Assembly: GCF_000341355.1 (NCBI RefSeq)
Contig: NC_020300.1
Span: 62,001 to 126,000, forward strand
Origin: Bartonella australis AUST/NH1
Lineage (GTDB): Bacteria; Pseudomonadota; Alphaproteobacteria; Rhizobiales; Rhizobiaceae
Direction: 5' to 3'
Length of the DNA: 64,000 bases
Made by a program: the position numbers and the translations under genes. The notes under the pieces were generated by a model. The model was not told where the DNA came from and made no database searches. It worked only from the letters and a program-made list of their open reading frames with translations. Within the stretch, counting starts at the first letter, position 1, and each line of letters begins with the position of its first letter. Below are positions 25,995 through 36,826 of the stretch, piece after piece.

Positions 25995-27800
25995 ATGACA
26001 GTAGATCGTAATTATATCCGTAATTTTTCAATTGTAGCTCATATTGACCACGGAAAGTCAACTTTGGCTGACCGCCTGATTCAAATAACAGGTGGCCTCG
26101 AAACGCGTGAGATGAAAGAGCAAGTATTGGATTCCATGGATATTGAGCGTGAACGTGGGATCACTATTAAAGCTCAAACGGTGCGCTTGCGTTATAAGGC
26201 AAAAGATGGTGAAACTTATATATTAAATCTCATTGATACGCCTGGACATGTCGATTTCGCTTACGAAGTTTCGCGTTCGTTGGCGGCTTGTGAAGGATCA
26301 CTGTTGGTTGTAGATGCTAGCCAAGGTGTGGAAGCACAGACGTTGGCTAATGTTTATCAAGCTATTGATAATTCGCATGAATTAGCCATTGTGCTTAATA
26401 AAATTGACCTTCCGGCTGCAGAACCTGAGCGTGTTAAAAAACAAATTGAAGACGTCATTGGCATTGATGCGTCCGGAGCGGTAGAAATATCAGCTAAAAC
26501 AGGTCTAGGCGTTCCTGACGTTTTAGAAGCAATTGTTACGCAGTTGCCGCCTCCGCGTGTCGGTGATGCCCTCAAACCTTTAAAAGTGATGTTAGTTGAT
26601 AGTTGGTATGACGCTTATCTTGGTGTTATTGTTTTGGTGCGAGTCATAGATGGTGTCCTGAAAAAAGGTCAAATTATCCGCATGATGGGCACGGGAGCAA
26701 AATATCTTGTTGAGCGGGTTGGGGTATTTACTCCAAAAATGGTGCAGGTTGATGAATTAGGGCCGGGCGAAATTGGCTTTATAACCGCCTCTATCAAGGA
26801 AGTTGCTGATACGCGCGTTGGAGACACTATTACTGAGGAGCGCCGTTCTTGCGAAGAGGCGTTGCCCGGTTTTAGACCTGCTCAACCAGTTGTTTTTTGC
26901 GGTCTTTTTCCGGTTGATGCCGCCGATTTTGAGAATTTACGCACAGCTATGGGCAAATTACGCTTAAATGACGCCAGCTTTTCTTTTGAAATGGAAACAT
27001 CAGCGGCTTTGGGTTTTGGCTTTCGTTGCGGTTTTTTAGGACTTCTCCATCTCGAAATCATTCAGGAGCGGTTAGAGCGCGAATTTAATTTGGATTTAAT
27101 AGCGACAGCGCCTTCAGTTGTTTATCGCATCAATATGTATGATGGTTCTATTAAAGAATTGCATAATCCCGCTGATATGCCAGATATTGTCAAAATTGCT
27201 TCTATCGAAGAACCGTGGATTCGTGCAACAATTATGACACCTGATGATTATCTTGGGGCGATTTTAGAGCTTTGCCAAGAACGGCGCGGGCTACAGGCTA
27301 GTTTATCCTACGTTGGAACACGCGCTATGGTGACCTACGATCTGCCGTTAAATGAAGTTGTCTTCGATTTTTATGACCGTTTAAAGTCAATTTCGAAGGG
27401 ATACGCTTCTTTTGATTATCAGATGACCGAATATTCCGAAGGCGATTTAGTTAAGATGTCTATTTTAGTTAACGGAGAATCTATAGATGCGTTATCGATG
27501 CTTGTGCATCGTACTATAGCCGAAAGGCGCGGCCGTTCTATGTGTGAAAAACTCAGGGATCTTATTCCTCAACATATGTTTCAGATTCCAATTCAAGCCG
27601 CTATTGGTGGTAAAATTATCGCTCGTGAGACAATTCGTGCTCTGCGTAAAGATGTGACAGCTAAATGCTACGGCGGCGACATTACGCGTAAGCGCAAACT
27701 TTTGGAAAAGCAAAAAGAAGGCAAAAAACGGATGCGCCAGTTCGGGAAAGTGGAAATTCCGCAGTCGGCCTTTATTCAAGCGCTTAAAATGAATAAATAA
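25995..27800 (+). CDS. lepA: elongation factor 4 (LepA)
   Basis: 601 residues from [11 protein letters not shown]; an upstream in-frame TTG at 25959 would add a non-family extension. GTPase domain with AHIDHGKST (G1), DTPGHVDF (G3) and NKIDLP (G4), then domains II, III, V and the LepA-specific C terminus ([20 protein letters not shown]). A ribosome-associated GTPase influencing translation initiation and elongation under stress. Confidence 0.96.
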   Translation: MTVDRNYIRNFSIVAHIDHGKSTLADRLIQITGGLETREMKEQVLDSMDIERERGITIKAQTVRLRYKAKDGETYILNLIDTPGHVDFAYEVSRSLAACEGSLLVVDASQGVEAQTLANVYQAIDNSHELAIVLNKIDLPAAEPERVKKQIEDVIGIDASGAVEISAKTGLGVPDVLEAIVTQLPPPRVGDALKPLKVMLVDSWYDAYLGVIVLVRVIDGVLKKGQIIRMMGTGAKYLVERVGVFTPKMVQVDELGPGEIGFITASIKEVADTRVGDTITEERRSCEEALPGFRPAQPVVFCGLFPVDAADFENLRTAMGKLRLNDASFSFEMETSAALGFGFRCGFLGLLHLEIIQERLEREFNLDLIATAPSVVYRINMYDGSIKELHNPADMPDIVKIASIEEPWIRATIMTPDDYLGAILELCQERRGLQASLSYVGTRAMVTYDLPLNEVVFDFYDRLKSISKGYASFDYQMTEYSEGDLVKMSILVNGESIDALSMLVHRTIAERRGRSMCEKLRDLIPQHMFQIPIQAAIGGKIIARETIRALRKDVTAKCYGGDITRKRKLLEKQKEGKKRMRQFGKVEIPQSAFIQALKMNK

Positions 27801-27871
27801 CCGGAAAAAGAGAACCGCCCCCCTTTATAATTAGTTTTATTTCTACCTTTCTCTGTCTTTAGAAGGTGCCT

Positions 27872-28720
27872 TTAATCACGTAGGAGGTCATTTATTGATG
27901 TTTTTTCCCGTGTTTGTTGGTCAACTCGTTTAACGATGACAGCACAATAAAGACTAGGAGCTGTCTGACAATTCGGCAGTGGTTTTCCGGGCAATGAACC
28001 TGGTACCACGACTGAGTAGGCCGGCACTTCACCCATAAAAATTTCACCTGTTGTACGATCAACAATTTTCGTGGACTTTCCGATAAAGACCCCCATTCCT
28101 AAAACAGAACCTTCACGGATAATGCAGCCTTCGACAACTTCAGATCGCGCACCGATAAAACAATGATCTTCAATAATTGTCGGATTTGCTTGCAGTGGTT
28201 CCAAAATACCTCCAATACCAACACCGCCAGAAAGATGGACCTGTTTACCAATTTGAGCGCAAGAACCAACAGTGACCCAGGTATCAATCATTGTTCCCTC
28301 ACCTACGTGGGCACCGAGGTTAATAAAGGACGGCATTAATATGACGTTAGGTGCGATATAAGCAGAATGGCGCACAATCGCCCCTGGAACTGAACGGAAG
28401 CCAGCTTTTTTGAAATTGTCTTCCTGCCAATCAGAGAATTTTGGAAGCACTTTATCCCACCAATATGATTCATTTGCTCCACCAGTAATAAGGCGCATAG
28501 GACTGAGTCGAAAGGACAGAAGGATAGCTTTTTTTAACCATTGATAAACGTGCCATTGACCATCTTTTTGACGTTCCGCGACGCGGATTTCGCCTTTATC
28601 CAGAAGATTTAATACATATTCAATACTCTCGCGGATTTCGCCTTTTGTGGCTGTGTTGATGGAATCGCGATCATTAAAGGCCTTTTCAATAATTGCCTCA
28701 AGTTGTATGAGATCAGCCAT
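27872..28720 (-). CDS. dapD: tetrahydrodipicolinate N-succinyltransferase
   Basis: 282 residues. Transfers succinyl from succinyl-CoA to tetrahydrodipicolinate, the step before the DapC/DapE steps. The C-terminal two thirds is a left-handed beta helix made of hexapeptide repeats (for example [20 protein letters not shown] and [20 protein letters not shown]). Diverges from the LOG-family gene. dapE is at the start of the window. Confidence 0.95.
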   Translation of the reverse strand: MADLIQLEAIIEKAFNDRDSINTATKGEIRESIEYVLNLLDKGEIRVAERQKDGQWHVYQWLKKAILLSFRLSPMRLITGGANESYWWDKVLPKFSDWQEDNFKKAGFRSVPGAIVRHSAYIAPNVILMPSFINLGAHVGEGTMIDTWVTVGSCAQIGKQVHLSGGVGIGGILEPLQANPTIIEDHCFIGARSEVVEGCIIREGSVLGMGVFIGKSTKIVDRTTGEIFMGEVPAYSVVVPGSLPGKPLPNCQTAPSLYCAVIVKRVDQQTREKTSINDLLRD

Positions 28721-28858
28721 TACTAAAGCTCCGTCGAGAAAGTTGAGAACACTGAGGTCACGCTGTTTATAAGCTATATGCGGAAATGTGCCCGCTCAGT
28801 AAAATGAGCAAATAGAGACTATAAAATAGGTACACAAAAAAGGCTATAGGGGAACAAT

Positions 28859-29698
28859 GTGAAAAAGGAAAAAAATAATTTTATCCCACTTCTTCGTGCA
28901 GAGGAAGTAGCACAGCAAACAAGAGAAATTCCTGACACACCACAAACGCGCTCGCTCGCTTATTGTTTGGCTTATATGGATCAGGAATTTATGATGCGCT
29001 CTGAATTGCGTTCGCAGCGCATTGGTCTTGAATTTTTGAAACCAGAAATTGCTCTTCAAGAATGTGGCATTAAGTCAACGGTTGTTTTATTTGGCGGAGC
29101 ACGTATTCCCGAGCCCGGACAGACAGCGTGGGCGTCAAAAAATGAAATGCAAGAAAATAATTTGCGGATTATGTCACGTTATTATGATGAAGCGAGAGAA
29201 TTTGCGCGTTTGTGCTCGTGCTATTCTGCCACCACTGAATATAGCGAATTTGTGGTTATCACGGGAGGAGGACCTGGAATTATGGAGGCTGGAAACCGCG
29301 GCGCCACTGATGTTGGCGCTCCAACGATTGGTTTGAATGTTGTTTTGCCTCATGAGCAAGTTCCTAATATTTACGTAACTCCGAATTTATGTTTTAATTT
29401 CAGTTATTTAGGGATACGCAAGATGCATTTTTTAATGCGGGCGAAAGCACTGGCAATTTTCCCTGGGGGATTTGGTACTCTAGATGAGTTGTTTGAGGTG
29501 TTAACTTTAATGCAGACGGAACGCATAAAACGGGTTCCAATTTTAATGTTTGGCGAGCAATTTTGGAAAAATGTTATTAATTTTGAATATCTAGCTGAGC
29601 AAGGTACAATTTCCCCTCTTGATACAACTTTGATGACATTTGTACATACAGCAGCAGAAGCTTTTGAAGTAATTCGCTCATTTTATGAGCTTGTTTAG
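28859..29698 (+). CDS. LOG-family protein (TIGR00730-like)
   Basis: 279 residues with a GTG start at 28859; the ATG two bases earlier runs straight into a stop, and GGGG lies 7 bp upstream. Has the LOG motifs VITGGGPGIMEAGNRGA and FPGGFGTLDELFE (PGGxGTxxE) that form the nucleotide site of cytokinin-activating phosphoribohydrolases and AMP/NMP nucleosidases. The N-terminal 75 residues are an extension seen in proteobacterial members. Substrate not inferable. Confidence 0.82.
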   Translation: MKKEKNNFIPLLRAEEVAQQTREIPDTPQTRSLAYCLAYMDQEFMMRSELRSQRIGLEFLKPEIALQECGIKSTVVLFGGARIPEPGQTAWASKNEMQENNLRIMSRYYDEAREFARLCSCYSATTEYSEFVVITGGGPGIMEAGNRGATDVGAPTIGLNVVLPHEQVPNIYVTPNLCFNFSYLGIRKMHFLMRAKALAIFPGGFGTLDELFEVLTLMQTERIKRVPILMFGEQFWKNVINFEYLAEQGTISPLDTTLMTFVHTAAEAFEVIRSFYELV

Positions 29699-29711
29699 AA
29701 AATTTAAAAAA

Positions 29712-30455
29712 TCAGTAATCAACTTTTGTCAAATAAAGGCCTGAAGGAGGGGAAACTGTGCCGCACCGCGCGCGATCTTTGGCGTGGAGAGCCGCTTCAA
29801 GATCTCTAATTGTCCAGCGTCCTATCCCGACTTCTACGAGGCTGCCCACGAATGAACGAATTTGGTGATGAAGAAAAGAACGGGCCTGTGCGTAAAGGAA
29901 AATTTCGTCTCCTTTCCTCTGGATATCTAAGCGCTCAAGGGTGCGGATAGGGCTTTTCGCTTGGCAGTGGGATGATCGGAAAGTTGTAAAATCGTGCCGT
30001 CCCACAAGTTTTTGGGCAGCTTCATGCATAGCCTCAGCGTTTAGAGGTTTAGGCAGCCACCATACACGTTTGGCATTTAGGGCTGGCGGAGCGCACCGAT
30101 TGAGAATTTTGAAAAGGTAATAACGTCTAGTCGCACAAAATCGTGCGTCAAAGCCATCGGGAACGCTCTGTGCATTTAAAACGGCAATATCTTCACCTTG
30201 TTGACGTAAATGGGCGTTAAGTGCCGCGCATACAGTATAAGCATGCCAGTTTTTTGCGAAGTCAATATGGATAACTTGTCCCGTAGCATGCACACCGGCA
30301 TCGGTCCTGCCCGCTGCGGTAACAGTCGATTGTTGGCCACAGAAACGAAAAATAGCCTGCTCAACGGCGCTTTGCAGAGTACGGAGCCCTGCCTGACGTT
30401 GCCAGCCAGCATAATTTGAGCCGTCATATTCAAGAGTAAGTTTAAAACGTGGCAT
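29712..30455 (-). CDS. truA: tRNA pseudouridine synthase A
   Basis: 247 residues from MPRFKLTLEYDG. A longer frame begins at 30518 but would overlap fmt, and the family starts here. Catalytic Asp in AAGRTDAGVHATGQV. Modifies uridines 38-40 of the tRNA anticodon arm. The start is one base past the fmt stop (TGATATG), giving a tightly coupled def-fmt-truA operon. Confidence 0.95.
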   Translation of the reverse strand: MPRFKLTLEYDGSNYAGWQRQAGLRTLQSAVEQAIFRFCGQQSTVTAAGRTDAGVHATGQVIHIDFAKNWHAYTVCAALNAHLRQQGEDIAVLNAQSVPDGFDARFCATRRYYLFKILNRCAPPALNAKRVWWLPKPLNAEAMHEAAQKLVGRHDFTTFRSSHCQAKSPIRTLERLDIQRKGDEIFLYAQARSFLHHQIRSFVGSLVEVGIGRWTIRDLEAALHAKDRARCGTVSPPSGLYLTKVDY

Positions 30456-30456
30456 A

Positions 30457-31386
30457 TCAAAAAATCGCAGAAATACTGGCTCCTCGCAAAAATGTTTGGC
30501 TATCAAGAATTTTGCCACCAGATCTTTGGAGGCGAGTTATTTCTATACACCCGTGTCCGCAATGAATAATTAGATTATGCGGTTCTATTTGAGCAATTTT
30601 GAAAGAGGGTCCTGTCGCTAAGCGGCTTTCAAGGATTTTTACTCGTTCCTCTTTGCCTCCAATATTCATGTTGCACCAACAACCAGGGAAAGGAGAAAGG
30701 GCGCGAATCTGCCTGTGAATGATTTCTGCAGATTTTGTCCAATCAATTCGGGTTTCTTCTTTTTTGATTTTTGAGGCATAAGTTACTCCTTCCGATGATT
30801 GGGGAGTAAGTTTAAGTTGGCCTTTTTCAAGAGCTGAAAGTGCTTCTATTACCAGTTCTGCGCCTATCTGTGACAGCGTATTTGAGAGTTCATGAGCTGT
30901 GGTATTATCATTGATAGTGGTTGAGCGAGATAAAGCTATAGGCCCTGTATCCAGCCCTTCATCCATTTTCATAATCATCATTCCGGTTTCTTGGTCGCCG
31001 GCCATAATTGCACGTTGGATGGGCGCCGCACCACGCCAGCGCGGTAATAATGAAGCGTGAGCATTAAAACAACCGAGGCGCGGTATTTCGAGGATAGTTT
31101 TAGGTATAAGTAATCCATAAGCTACAACGACAGCGGCATCAACGGAAAGCGCTGTGAATCGGGCCTGCTCTTCGGTCGTTTCAAAATTCGGGGGCGTAAA
31201 AACAGGAATAGATTTTTCTTTTGCTGCGCTGTGAACCGGCGAAGGGAGAAGCTTAAGACCGCGTCGCCCTGCTGGGCGAGGGGGTTGGCTGTAAACTGCC
31301 GCGACGTCATGGCCTGCGTCTAATAAAGCATGTAAAATGGGCACAGAAAAATCGGGTGTTCCCATAAAACTTAACCGTAATGCCAT
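30457..31386 (-). CDS. fmt: methionyl-tRNA formyltransferase
   Basis: 309 residues. N-terminal Rossmann domain with LSFMGTPDFSVPILHAL and the active-site NAHASLLPRWRGAAPIQRAI; C-terminal OB-like domain. Formylates initiator Met-tRNA. Overlaps def by one base (TAATG) and is followed directly by truA. Confidence 0.97.
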   Translation of the reverse strand: MALRLSFMGTPDFSVPILHALLDAGHDVAAVYSQPPRPAGRRGLKLLPSPVHSAAKEKSIPVFTPPNFETTEEQARFTALSVDAAVVVAYGLLIPKTILEIPRLGCFNAHASLLPRWRGAAPIQRAIMAGDQETGMMIMKMDEGLDTGPIALSRSTTINDNTTAHELSNTLSQIGAELVIEALSALEKGQLKLTPQSSEGVTYASKIKKEETRIDWTKSAEIIHRQIRALSPFPGCWCNMNIGGKEERVKILESRLATGPSFKIAQIEPHNLIIHCGHGCIEITRLQRSGGKILDSQTFLRGASISAIF

Positions 31387-31916
31387 TATAAGATTGCTTT
31401 CTGCGCGTCTTTTTCTTTCGCTCGTTTTTTAAATTTTCGTATTACTATATCACGTTTCATTTTTGAAATATGATCAATAAAAAGGCGGCCATTTAAGTGG
31501 TCAATTTCGTGTTGCAAGCAAGTCGCTAAGAGATCATCAGCCTCAATTTCTTTTTGTTTTCCTTCACGATCTCTATAGCGAACGCGAAGACATTTTGGGC
31601 GTTCAACTTCTGCATAATAATCAGGAATGGAAAGGCAGCCCTCTTTGTAAACACTGCGTTCATCTGATAGCCATAAAATTTCCGGATTGATAATAACAAG
31701 TGGGTTTTGGGAGGAATCTTGCCGGGCGACATCCACGACTAACATACGCAGTGGTACAGCGACTTGAATCGCCGCAAGGCCAACTCCTTGAGCGTCATAC
31801 ATAGTTTCCAACATGTCATCGGCCAGCTTTTGGATAGCTGAATCGATATGCTCGACCGGTTTTGAAACTTCGCGTAAAACAAGATCAGGTAATAAAATTA
31901 AAGGCTTCACGGACAT
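31386..31916 (-). CDS. def: peptide deformylase
   Basis: 176 residues with the three metal-site motifs [16 protein letters not shown] and QHEIDHLNG. Removes the formyl group from nascent N termini, reversing what Fmt adds. First gene of def-fmt-truA. Confidence 0.97.
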   Translation of the reverse strand: MSVKPLILLPDLVLREVSKPVEHIDSAIQKLADDMLETMYDAQGVGLAAIQVAVPLRMLVVDVARQDSSQNPLVIINPEILWLSDERSVYKEGCLSIPDYYAEVERPKCLRVRYRDREGKQKEIEADDLLATCLQHEIDHLNGRLFIDHISKMKRDIVIRKFKKRAKEKDAQKAIL

Positions 31917-32005
31917 AGAGATAGATTAATCAATGGTTTATGAGTGGTCAATATTGAATAAGCGATTCATGCGCTTTTTCTCGATAAAACGGCTATATTA
32001 TTTTT

Positions 32006-33184
32006 ATGTTTGATTCGTTTTTTTCTTTAATGCCATTTGGTAAGAATTTTGGTCAATTAACTGCCTTGTTGTTTTTGGCAGGTTTAGTACTCTTTATAAT
32101 CGCGCGCAGTAGCCGGAAAAGGACTATTTGGGAACGTGAAACCGTCGAGAACGCTCGTGAGTCGCAAATGCAAATGGCTGCATTATTGAAAGCACAGGCT
32201 GAAATGCAAGGGCGCATGCAAACGATGGCAGAAATTTTTGGCCAAAGGCAGGCTGAATTAAATCAGTCCATCTATGAGCAACTTAATGGGATGACGACTA
32301 ATTTGGGGCAAACTCTTCAGGTGCAAACCAAAGCTACCTACGATAATTTGGCCCGTTTACAAGAACGTTTAGCGGTGATTGATGCAGCGCAAAATAATAT
32401 TCAGTCGCTTACAGGGCAGGTCGTCCAGTTGCAGGCTATTTTAAGCAATAAGCAGACGCGCGGCACGTTTGGTCAAGGACGGATGGAAGCAATTATTGCC
32501 GACGCTTTGCCGGATAACGCTTATGTTTTTCAAGCGATTCTTTCGAACGGAAAACGACCGGATTGTCTCATTCATATGCCTAATCAAGCGCCTTCTCTTG
32601 TTATTGACGCAAAATTTCCTCTGGAAGCTTGGAATGCAATGCGCAAAGCGTCCTCATCTCAGGAACGCCAAGAAGCTGAACGGCGGTTTCGTGCTGATAT
32701 GGACGTCCATATTCGGGATATTTCGCAAAAATATTTAATTCCCGGAGAAACGCATGACACGGCTTTTCTTTTTGTGCCTTCAGAATCGATTTTTGCGACA
32801 ATTTATGAAGATTTTGAGCCGTTAGTTCAAAAAGCTAATCGGGCGCATGTGATTATTGTATCGCCGTCTTTGCTGATGTTATCCGTTCAGGTTGTACAAA
32901 CTATTATGAAAGATGCAAAAATGCGCGAACAAGCGCATTTAATTCAGTCAGAAGTGACAAAATTGATGGGAGATTTTGGACGGTTGGATACGCGTGTTCG
33001 CGCTTTTCAAAAGCATTTTTACCAAATGGGCGAAGATATAGAGGCTATTTTGACTTCATCCTCTAAAATCATGAAACGCGCCAACCGCATTGAAGCTTTC
33101 GAATTAAAGGAGAATAATTCTGCGCCGACGCGAGTGACAGCTCCCATTCGGCCGCAGGCGTTGCATTTAGTTGATGAAGAGTAA
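32006..33184 (+). CDS. rmuC: RmuC-family protein
   Basis: 392 residues. One N-terminal membrane helix (LTALLFLAGLVLFIIARS), a coiled coil (about 40-150), then the RmuC nuclease-like core (DALPDNAYVFQAILSNGKRPD, LVIDAKFPLEAW, HDTAFLFVPSES). Implicated in limiting recombination at inverted repeats. Diverges from def. Confidence 0.9.
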   Translation: MFDSFFSLMPFGKNFGQLTALLFLAGLVLFIIARSSRKRTIWERETVENARESQMQMAALLKAQAEMQGRMQTMAEIFGQRQAELNQSIYEQLNGMTTNLGQTLQVQTKATYDNLARLQERLAVIDAAQNNIQSLTGQVVQLQAILSNKQTRGTFGQGRMEAIIADALPDNAYVFQAILSNGKRPDCLIHMPNQAPSLVIDAKFPLEAWNAMRKASSSQERQEAERRFRADMDVHIRDISQKYLIPGETHDTAFLFVPSESIFATIYEDFEPLVQKANRAHVIIVSPSLLMLSVQVVQTIMKDAKMREQAHLIQSEVTKLMGDFGRLDTRVRAFQKHFYQMGEDIEAILTSSSKIMKRANRIEAFELKENNSAPTRVTAPIRPQALHLVDEE

Positions 33185-33273
33185 AGCAAAATCTTTAAAT
33201 ATAAATATATTTAAAGTATCCATTTTGTTTGTTAGAAAGAATTTTTTAATATTTCTATTTTTAAAATCTCTCT

Positions 33274-33879
33274 ATGAGTGGGACGAACATTATGCGGCGC
33301 CTTTTGTACCCAGGGGTATTCATGTTTTTATTGGGTGGTTGTGTAACGAGGCCACCTGTATATACGGGCGATGCTTGCGCTGTTTTAGCCCAAAAAGACG
33401 GTTTTTTCGATAATTGGAGGAAAGCCGCTAAGCATGCAGAGTTACGCCACGGAATCCCTATGCCCATTATTCTCGCGACTATTAATATGGAATCGGGTTT
33501 TCGCTACAATGCCCGTCCTCGGCGCACAAAGCTATTCGGATTTATTCCTTGGAAGCGTCCTTCAACGGCTTATGGTTATTCTCAAGCGCTTGATAGCACA
33601 TGGGCGATGTATCTTCGCTCTACAGGGAGGTCCTTTGCGCGGCGCACCAATTTCGCGGACGCGGCTGATTTTGTTGGTTGGTATCATAACCAAAGTGTTC
33701 AACGCAACGGCATTAGGCCCAATGATGCGTACAGACTCTACCTAAATTATTATATGGGGCACAGTGCTTATGCACGCAATGGGGCACCACCGACTGCGTC
33801 AATTGCGGCGGCAGCGCGGCGTATGGAGAGGATATCTAAACGTTATGATCAACAGTTAAGAACGTGCGGACGGCGCTAA
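33274..33879 (+). CDS. lytic-transglycosylase-like lipoprotein
   Basis: 201 residues (or 195 from the second Met at 33292). Lipobox LLGGC gives a lipid-anchored Cys at about residue 23. The SLT-like core has ATINMESGFRYNARP with the likely catalytic Glu, YGYSQALDSTWAMY, and WYHNQSV. Probably cuts peptidoglycan glycan strands at the outer membrane. Downstream 33880-34373 (494 bp) is empty of recognisable genes. Confidence 0.82.
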   Translation: MSGTNIMRRLLYPGVFMFLLGGCVTRPPVYTGDACAVLAQKDGFFDNWRKAAKHAELRHGIPMPIILATINMESGFRYNARPRRTKLFGFIPWKRPSTAYGYSQALDSTWAMYLRSTGRSFARRTNFADAADFVGWYHNQSVQRNGIRPNDAYRLYLNYYMGHSAYARNGAPPTASIAAAARRMERISKRYDQQLRTCGRR

Positions 33880-34373
33880 GGGGGGCTGTGTTTCTACCCT
33901 ATTAAGCGGTCATTTGGCGCTTTGGACGACCCACACTCTCTGTATATTTGCGGGGGCAATGTCGGTGCGACAGCTGCTTTTACGGTTTTAACGAATGTTT
34001 GTGTTATAGTTTATCATTTTATATCTTTTGAGGAAAAGTGAGCAATATGGATATTTATAGCACGATAAGCTTCCACAATATTGGCAATTAGACTAGCTTA
34101 ATTCCATTTACCTTATAGGAACTGTGCTTTACGGCGCGTACAGGGAATTATGGTTCCGCTCTATAGCTGTTTATGCAGTGAACATTCCTTGAGATGATGT
34201 ATCTTCGTAAGCGTGTCAGCCTTCGTTTAGATTGTTACAATGCGCCCTACTTTTCATGGAGCGCGACTCAGAGGGCTCGCTTTTCGAAACTATCGGGTGA
34301 GAGAAATACGAAAAAAATCCTCTTATCATGCACGATTGCATAAGGGTGGTATGGCGATTTTTTAAAAGCTAGT
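33880..34373. other. 494-bp gap without a gene
   Basis: Stops occur in all frames; no clear hairpin with a T tract and no recognisable pseudogene. Confidence 0.45.
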
Positions 34374-34625
34374 TTAGTGCAGTGTTACAATTTGCAATTC
34401 ATGCTCATTGGCTCCTGCAAGGGCGATAGAGCGTTCATCAGACAAAATGATCGGGTGACCCGTTTCACCAAAAAGAGCCCATATTGTGAGGCCCGGAGCC
34501 ATCGGCGGGAGATCTGGAAAATTTTTAGCTAGGTCATCTGTGCAAACTTTTTTCAAATAAGCGATTTGTCCCTCATCAGGAAAAGCTATATTTTGCAGCG
34601 GTAAGATCTGTTTATGCTCTCTCAT
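34374..34625 (-). CDS. DUF1150 family protein
   Basis: 83 residues, the usual size, with the pattern VWA-like IWALFGETGHPIILSDERSIAL and AxEHELQIVTLH at the end. Function unknown. It lies 22 bp downstream of the small heat-shock gene, as in many Hyphomicrobiales, suggesting a link to the stress operon. Confidence 0.8.
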   Translation of the reverse strand: MREHKQILPLQNIAFPDEGQIAYLKKVCTDDLAKNFPDLPPMAPGLTIWALFGETGHPIILSDERSIALAGANEHELQIVTLH

Positions 34626-34647
34626 GTTATTGATCCTTTAATTTTTA

Positions 34648-35076
34648 CTACTCTTCACTGCTGACTTCAATTGGAATCTGTTTTGTTTGTTTTTTTGATT
34701 TTGGCTGGTGAAGGTTAATCGATAAGAGACCGTTTTTCAACTCAGCGTTTGCAACATGCATATCCTCAGCAAGAATAAAGGTGCGTTGAAATTGGCGCGA
34801 TGCTATACCACGGTGTAAATATTGGTGGTTTTGGTTGTATGTTTGTTTTCCGTGAATGATCAGTTGATTATCTTCCAGAAAAATACCGAGATCTTTGACT
34901 TTAAATCCAGCAACAGCTAAAGTTATGCGTATGTGGTTTTTGTCATCATCTTTATGAAAGCGTTCGATATTATAGGCTGGATAAGCTTCATCCGCTTTAC
35001 CGATGCGTTGCAATGTCTTTTCCACAGTTTCAAATCCTAAAAGGCGGGGATTGGAGAAAGGCGTCACATGTGTCAT
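34648..35076 (-). CDS. small heat-shock protein, Hsp20/IbpA type
   Basis: 142 residues from MTHVTPFSNPRLLGFE; GAGGA lies eight bases upstream, so the longer frame to 35112 is not used. Alpha-crystallin domain (ITLAVAGFKVKDLGIFLEDNQL, GIASRQFQRTFIL, ELKNGLLSINL). Holds unfolding proteins for DnaK. Head-to-head with nth. Confidence 0.9.
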   Translation of the reverse strand: MTHVTPFSNPRLLGFETVEKTLQRIGKADEAYPAYNIERFHKDDDKNHIRITLAVAGFKVKDLGIFLEDNQLIIHGKQTYNQNHQYLHRGIASRQFQRTFILAEDMHVANAELKNGLLSINLHQPKSKKQTKQIPIEVSSEE

Positions 35077-35197
35077 TGTGATAGTCCTCTTCGAAGCGGT
35101 GTTATTTGACAAAACTTTAAAAAAGCGTTTTCCGTACCTTCTTCATATGGCAAGCTTGAATAATAACTTCAAGAGAGAAAGTAAGGGAGAGAGAGCG

Positions 35198-35938
35198 GTG
35201 GTTGAAGGAAAGATAAAATTACTAAAAGGGCAAAAAGTCGTCGGGACATTATACAAGAAAGACGAGATTGCAGAAATATTTCGCCGTTTTTCTGTCCAAC
35301 GTCCAAGTCCTGAAAGTGACCTTATCTATACCAATGTTTTCACCCTTTTGATCGCTGTTGTTCTTTCGGCTCAGGCCACAGATTCTAGCGTTAACAAAGC
35401 TACACGAGAATTATTTCACCTCGCTGATCGACCAGAAAAAATGGTAGCATTAGGAGAAGAGGGTATCGCGCATTATATTCGTAGAATCGGTCTTTGGCGT
35501 GCGAAAGCGCGCAATATTTATGCGCTTTGCCGCCTTTTGATTGAGCAACATGGAGGCCAGGTGCCCAGCAGCCGCGAAGAACTTATGGCATTACCTGGAG
35601 TGGGACGTAAAACTGCAAATGTCGTACTGAACATTGCTTTTGGTCAGCCTACTATAGCGGTAGATACACATATTTTTCGCCTCGGAAACCGTCTTGGTTT
35701 AGCGCCTGGTAAAACCTCAACGGAGGTTGAAGAAAAGTTAGTGAAGATCATACCAACCTATTATATACACCACGCTCACCATTGGCTTATTTTACATGGC
35801 CGTTATATTTGCCAAGCGCGTAAAGCAAAATGTGCGCAGTGTATCATTGCTGACCTTTGTAAAGCGGCTATCAAAACGAATGAAGTTCCGGCCCCTCTAG
35901 TTAAAATTTCAGGTAACGGAGCTCCGGTTTTTTTTTGA
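35198..35938 (+). CDS. nth: endonuclease III
   Basis: 246 residues from a GTG with AAGGGAG eight bases upstream; an in-frame ATG at 35147 would add 17 residues. Removes oxidised pyrimidines. Helix-hairpin-helix LPGVGRKTANVVL with the catalytic Lys, catalytic Asp in AVDTHIFRLGNR, and the C-terminal [4Fe-4S] ligands CQARKAKCAQCIIADLC (C-x6-C-x2-C-x5-C). Confidence 0.93.
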   Translation: MVEGKIKLLKGQKVVGTLYKKDEIAEIFRRFSVQRPSPESDLIYTNVFTLLIAVVLSAQATDSSVNKATRELFHLADRPEKMVALGEEGIAHYIRRIGLWRAKARNIYALCRLLIEQHGGQVPSSREELMALPGVGRKTANVVLNIAFGQPTIAVDTHIFRLGNRLGLAPGKTSTEVEEKLVKIIPTYYIHHAHHWLILHGRYICQARKAKCAQCIIADLCKAAIKTNEVPAPLVKISGNGAPVFF

Positions 35939-36096
35939 CATGGCCTTGCTATTTTGCACATACTAGCTTATGGAAATGCTATTGGAGCCGCCCGGCAGGG
36001 CATGCCGTGGCTGTTCAGATGCTTGTTCGAGCTGTAGTTAGCTTGATTGAATTTAAAGATCAGTTTTGATTGAATTTAAATGGACGGAGTAGCAAA

Positions 36097-36300
36097 ATGC
36101 CCAAAATGAAGACAAAATCATCCGCTAAAAAGCGATTTAAGATCACTGCGTTAGGCAGAGTCAAGGCGGCACCCGCTGGCAAACGCCACGGTATGATTAA
36201 GCGTTCTAATAAGTTTATTCGTGATGCACGTGGAACAATGGTTTTGGCCGAATCGGATGCCAAAAAAGTTATCCAATATTATTTGCCAAATAGTCTTTAA
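36097..36300 (+). CDS. rpmI: 50S ribosomal protein L35
   Basis: 67 residues, starting [15 protein letters not shown], with GGAG 6-9 bases upstream. Normal length and sequence. First gene of rpmI-rplT(-pheST). Confidence 0.97.
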   Translation: MPKMKTKSSAKKRFKITALGRVKAAPAGKRHGMIKRSNKFIRDARGTMVLAESDAKKVIQYYLPNSL

Positions 36301-36334
36301 GCATTTGCGTTTTTGATTTTTAGGAGATTATCAT

Positions 36335-36736
36335 ATGGCACGTGTAAAAAGGGGTGTTACGTCCCACGCTAAGCACAAAAAGGTTCTTAAGCAAGCTGAG
36401 GGTTTTTACGGTCGGCGCAAAAATACTATCCGCGCGGCCAAAGCGGCGGTTGATCGCTCAAAACAATATGCTTACCGTGATCGTAAAAACCGGAAACGCA
36501 CTTTCCGAGCTTTGTGGATTCAGAGGATCAATGCAGCTGTCCGTACGGAGGGATTGACTTACGGGCGTTTTATTGATGGCCTTTCAAAGGCGGGTATTAA
36601 AATTGATCGTAAGGTTCTTTCTGATATAGCGATTCATGAGCCTGTGGCATTCGCCACTTTAGTAGCCTCTGCAAAAAAGGCTTTAGAATATTTGAAAGAT
36701 ACAACACCTAATGCCTTTGAAGGCGCTGTCAAATAA
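36335..36736 (+). CDS. rplT: 50S ribosomal protein L20
   Basis: 133 residues, starting [20 protein letters not shown], preceded by AGGAG. L20 also acts as a translational repressor of this operon in some bacteria; no such site is evident here. 34 bp after rpmI. Confidence 0.97.
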   Translation: MARVKRGVTSHAKHKKVLKQAEGFYGRRKNTIRAAKAAVDRSKQYAYRDRKNRKRTFRALWIQRINAAVRTEGLTYGRFIDGLSKAGIKIDRKVLSDIAIHEPVAFATLVASAKKALEYLKDTTPNAFEGAVK

Positions 36737-36775
36737 GCCAGTTGCGTTCTCTTAGGCGTTTATTTATTCGGGATC

Positions 36776-36806
36776 CCGCGCTGGCTGCTACTGGCGCGGT
36801 TTTTTA
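36776..36806 (+). terminator. terminator or attenuator before pheS
   Basis: CCGCGC (36776-36781) pairs with GCGCGG (36794-36799), followed by a T run. It lies between rplT and pheS, where attenuators of pheST are known in other proteobacteria. No leader peptide rich in Phe is apparent, so a simple partial terminator is as likely. Confidence 0.6.
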
Positions 36807-36826
36807 TTTTTTTAATAGGCAAAAAT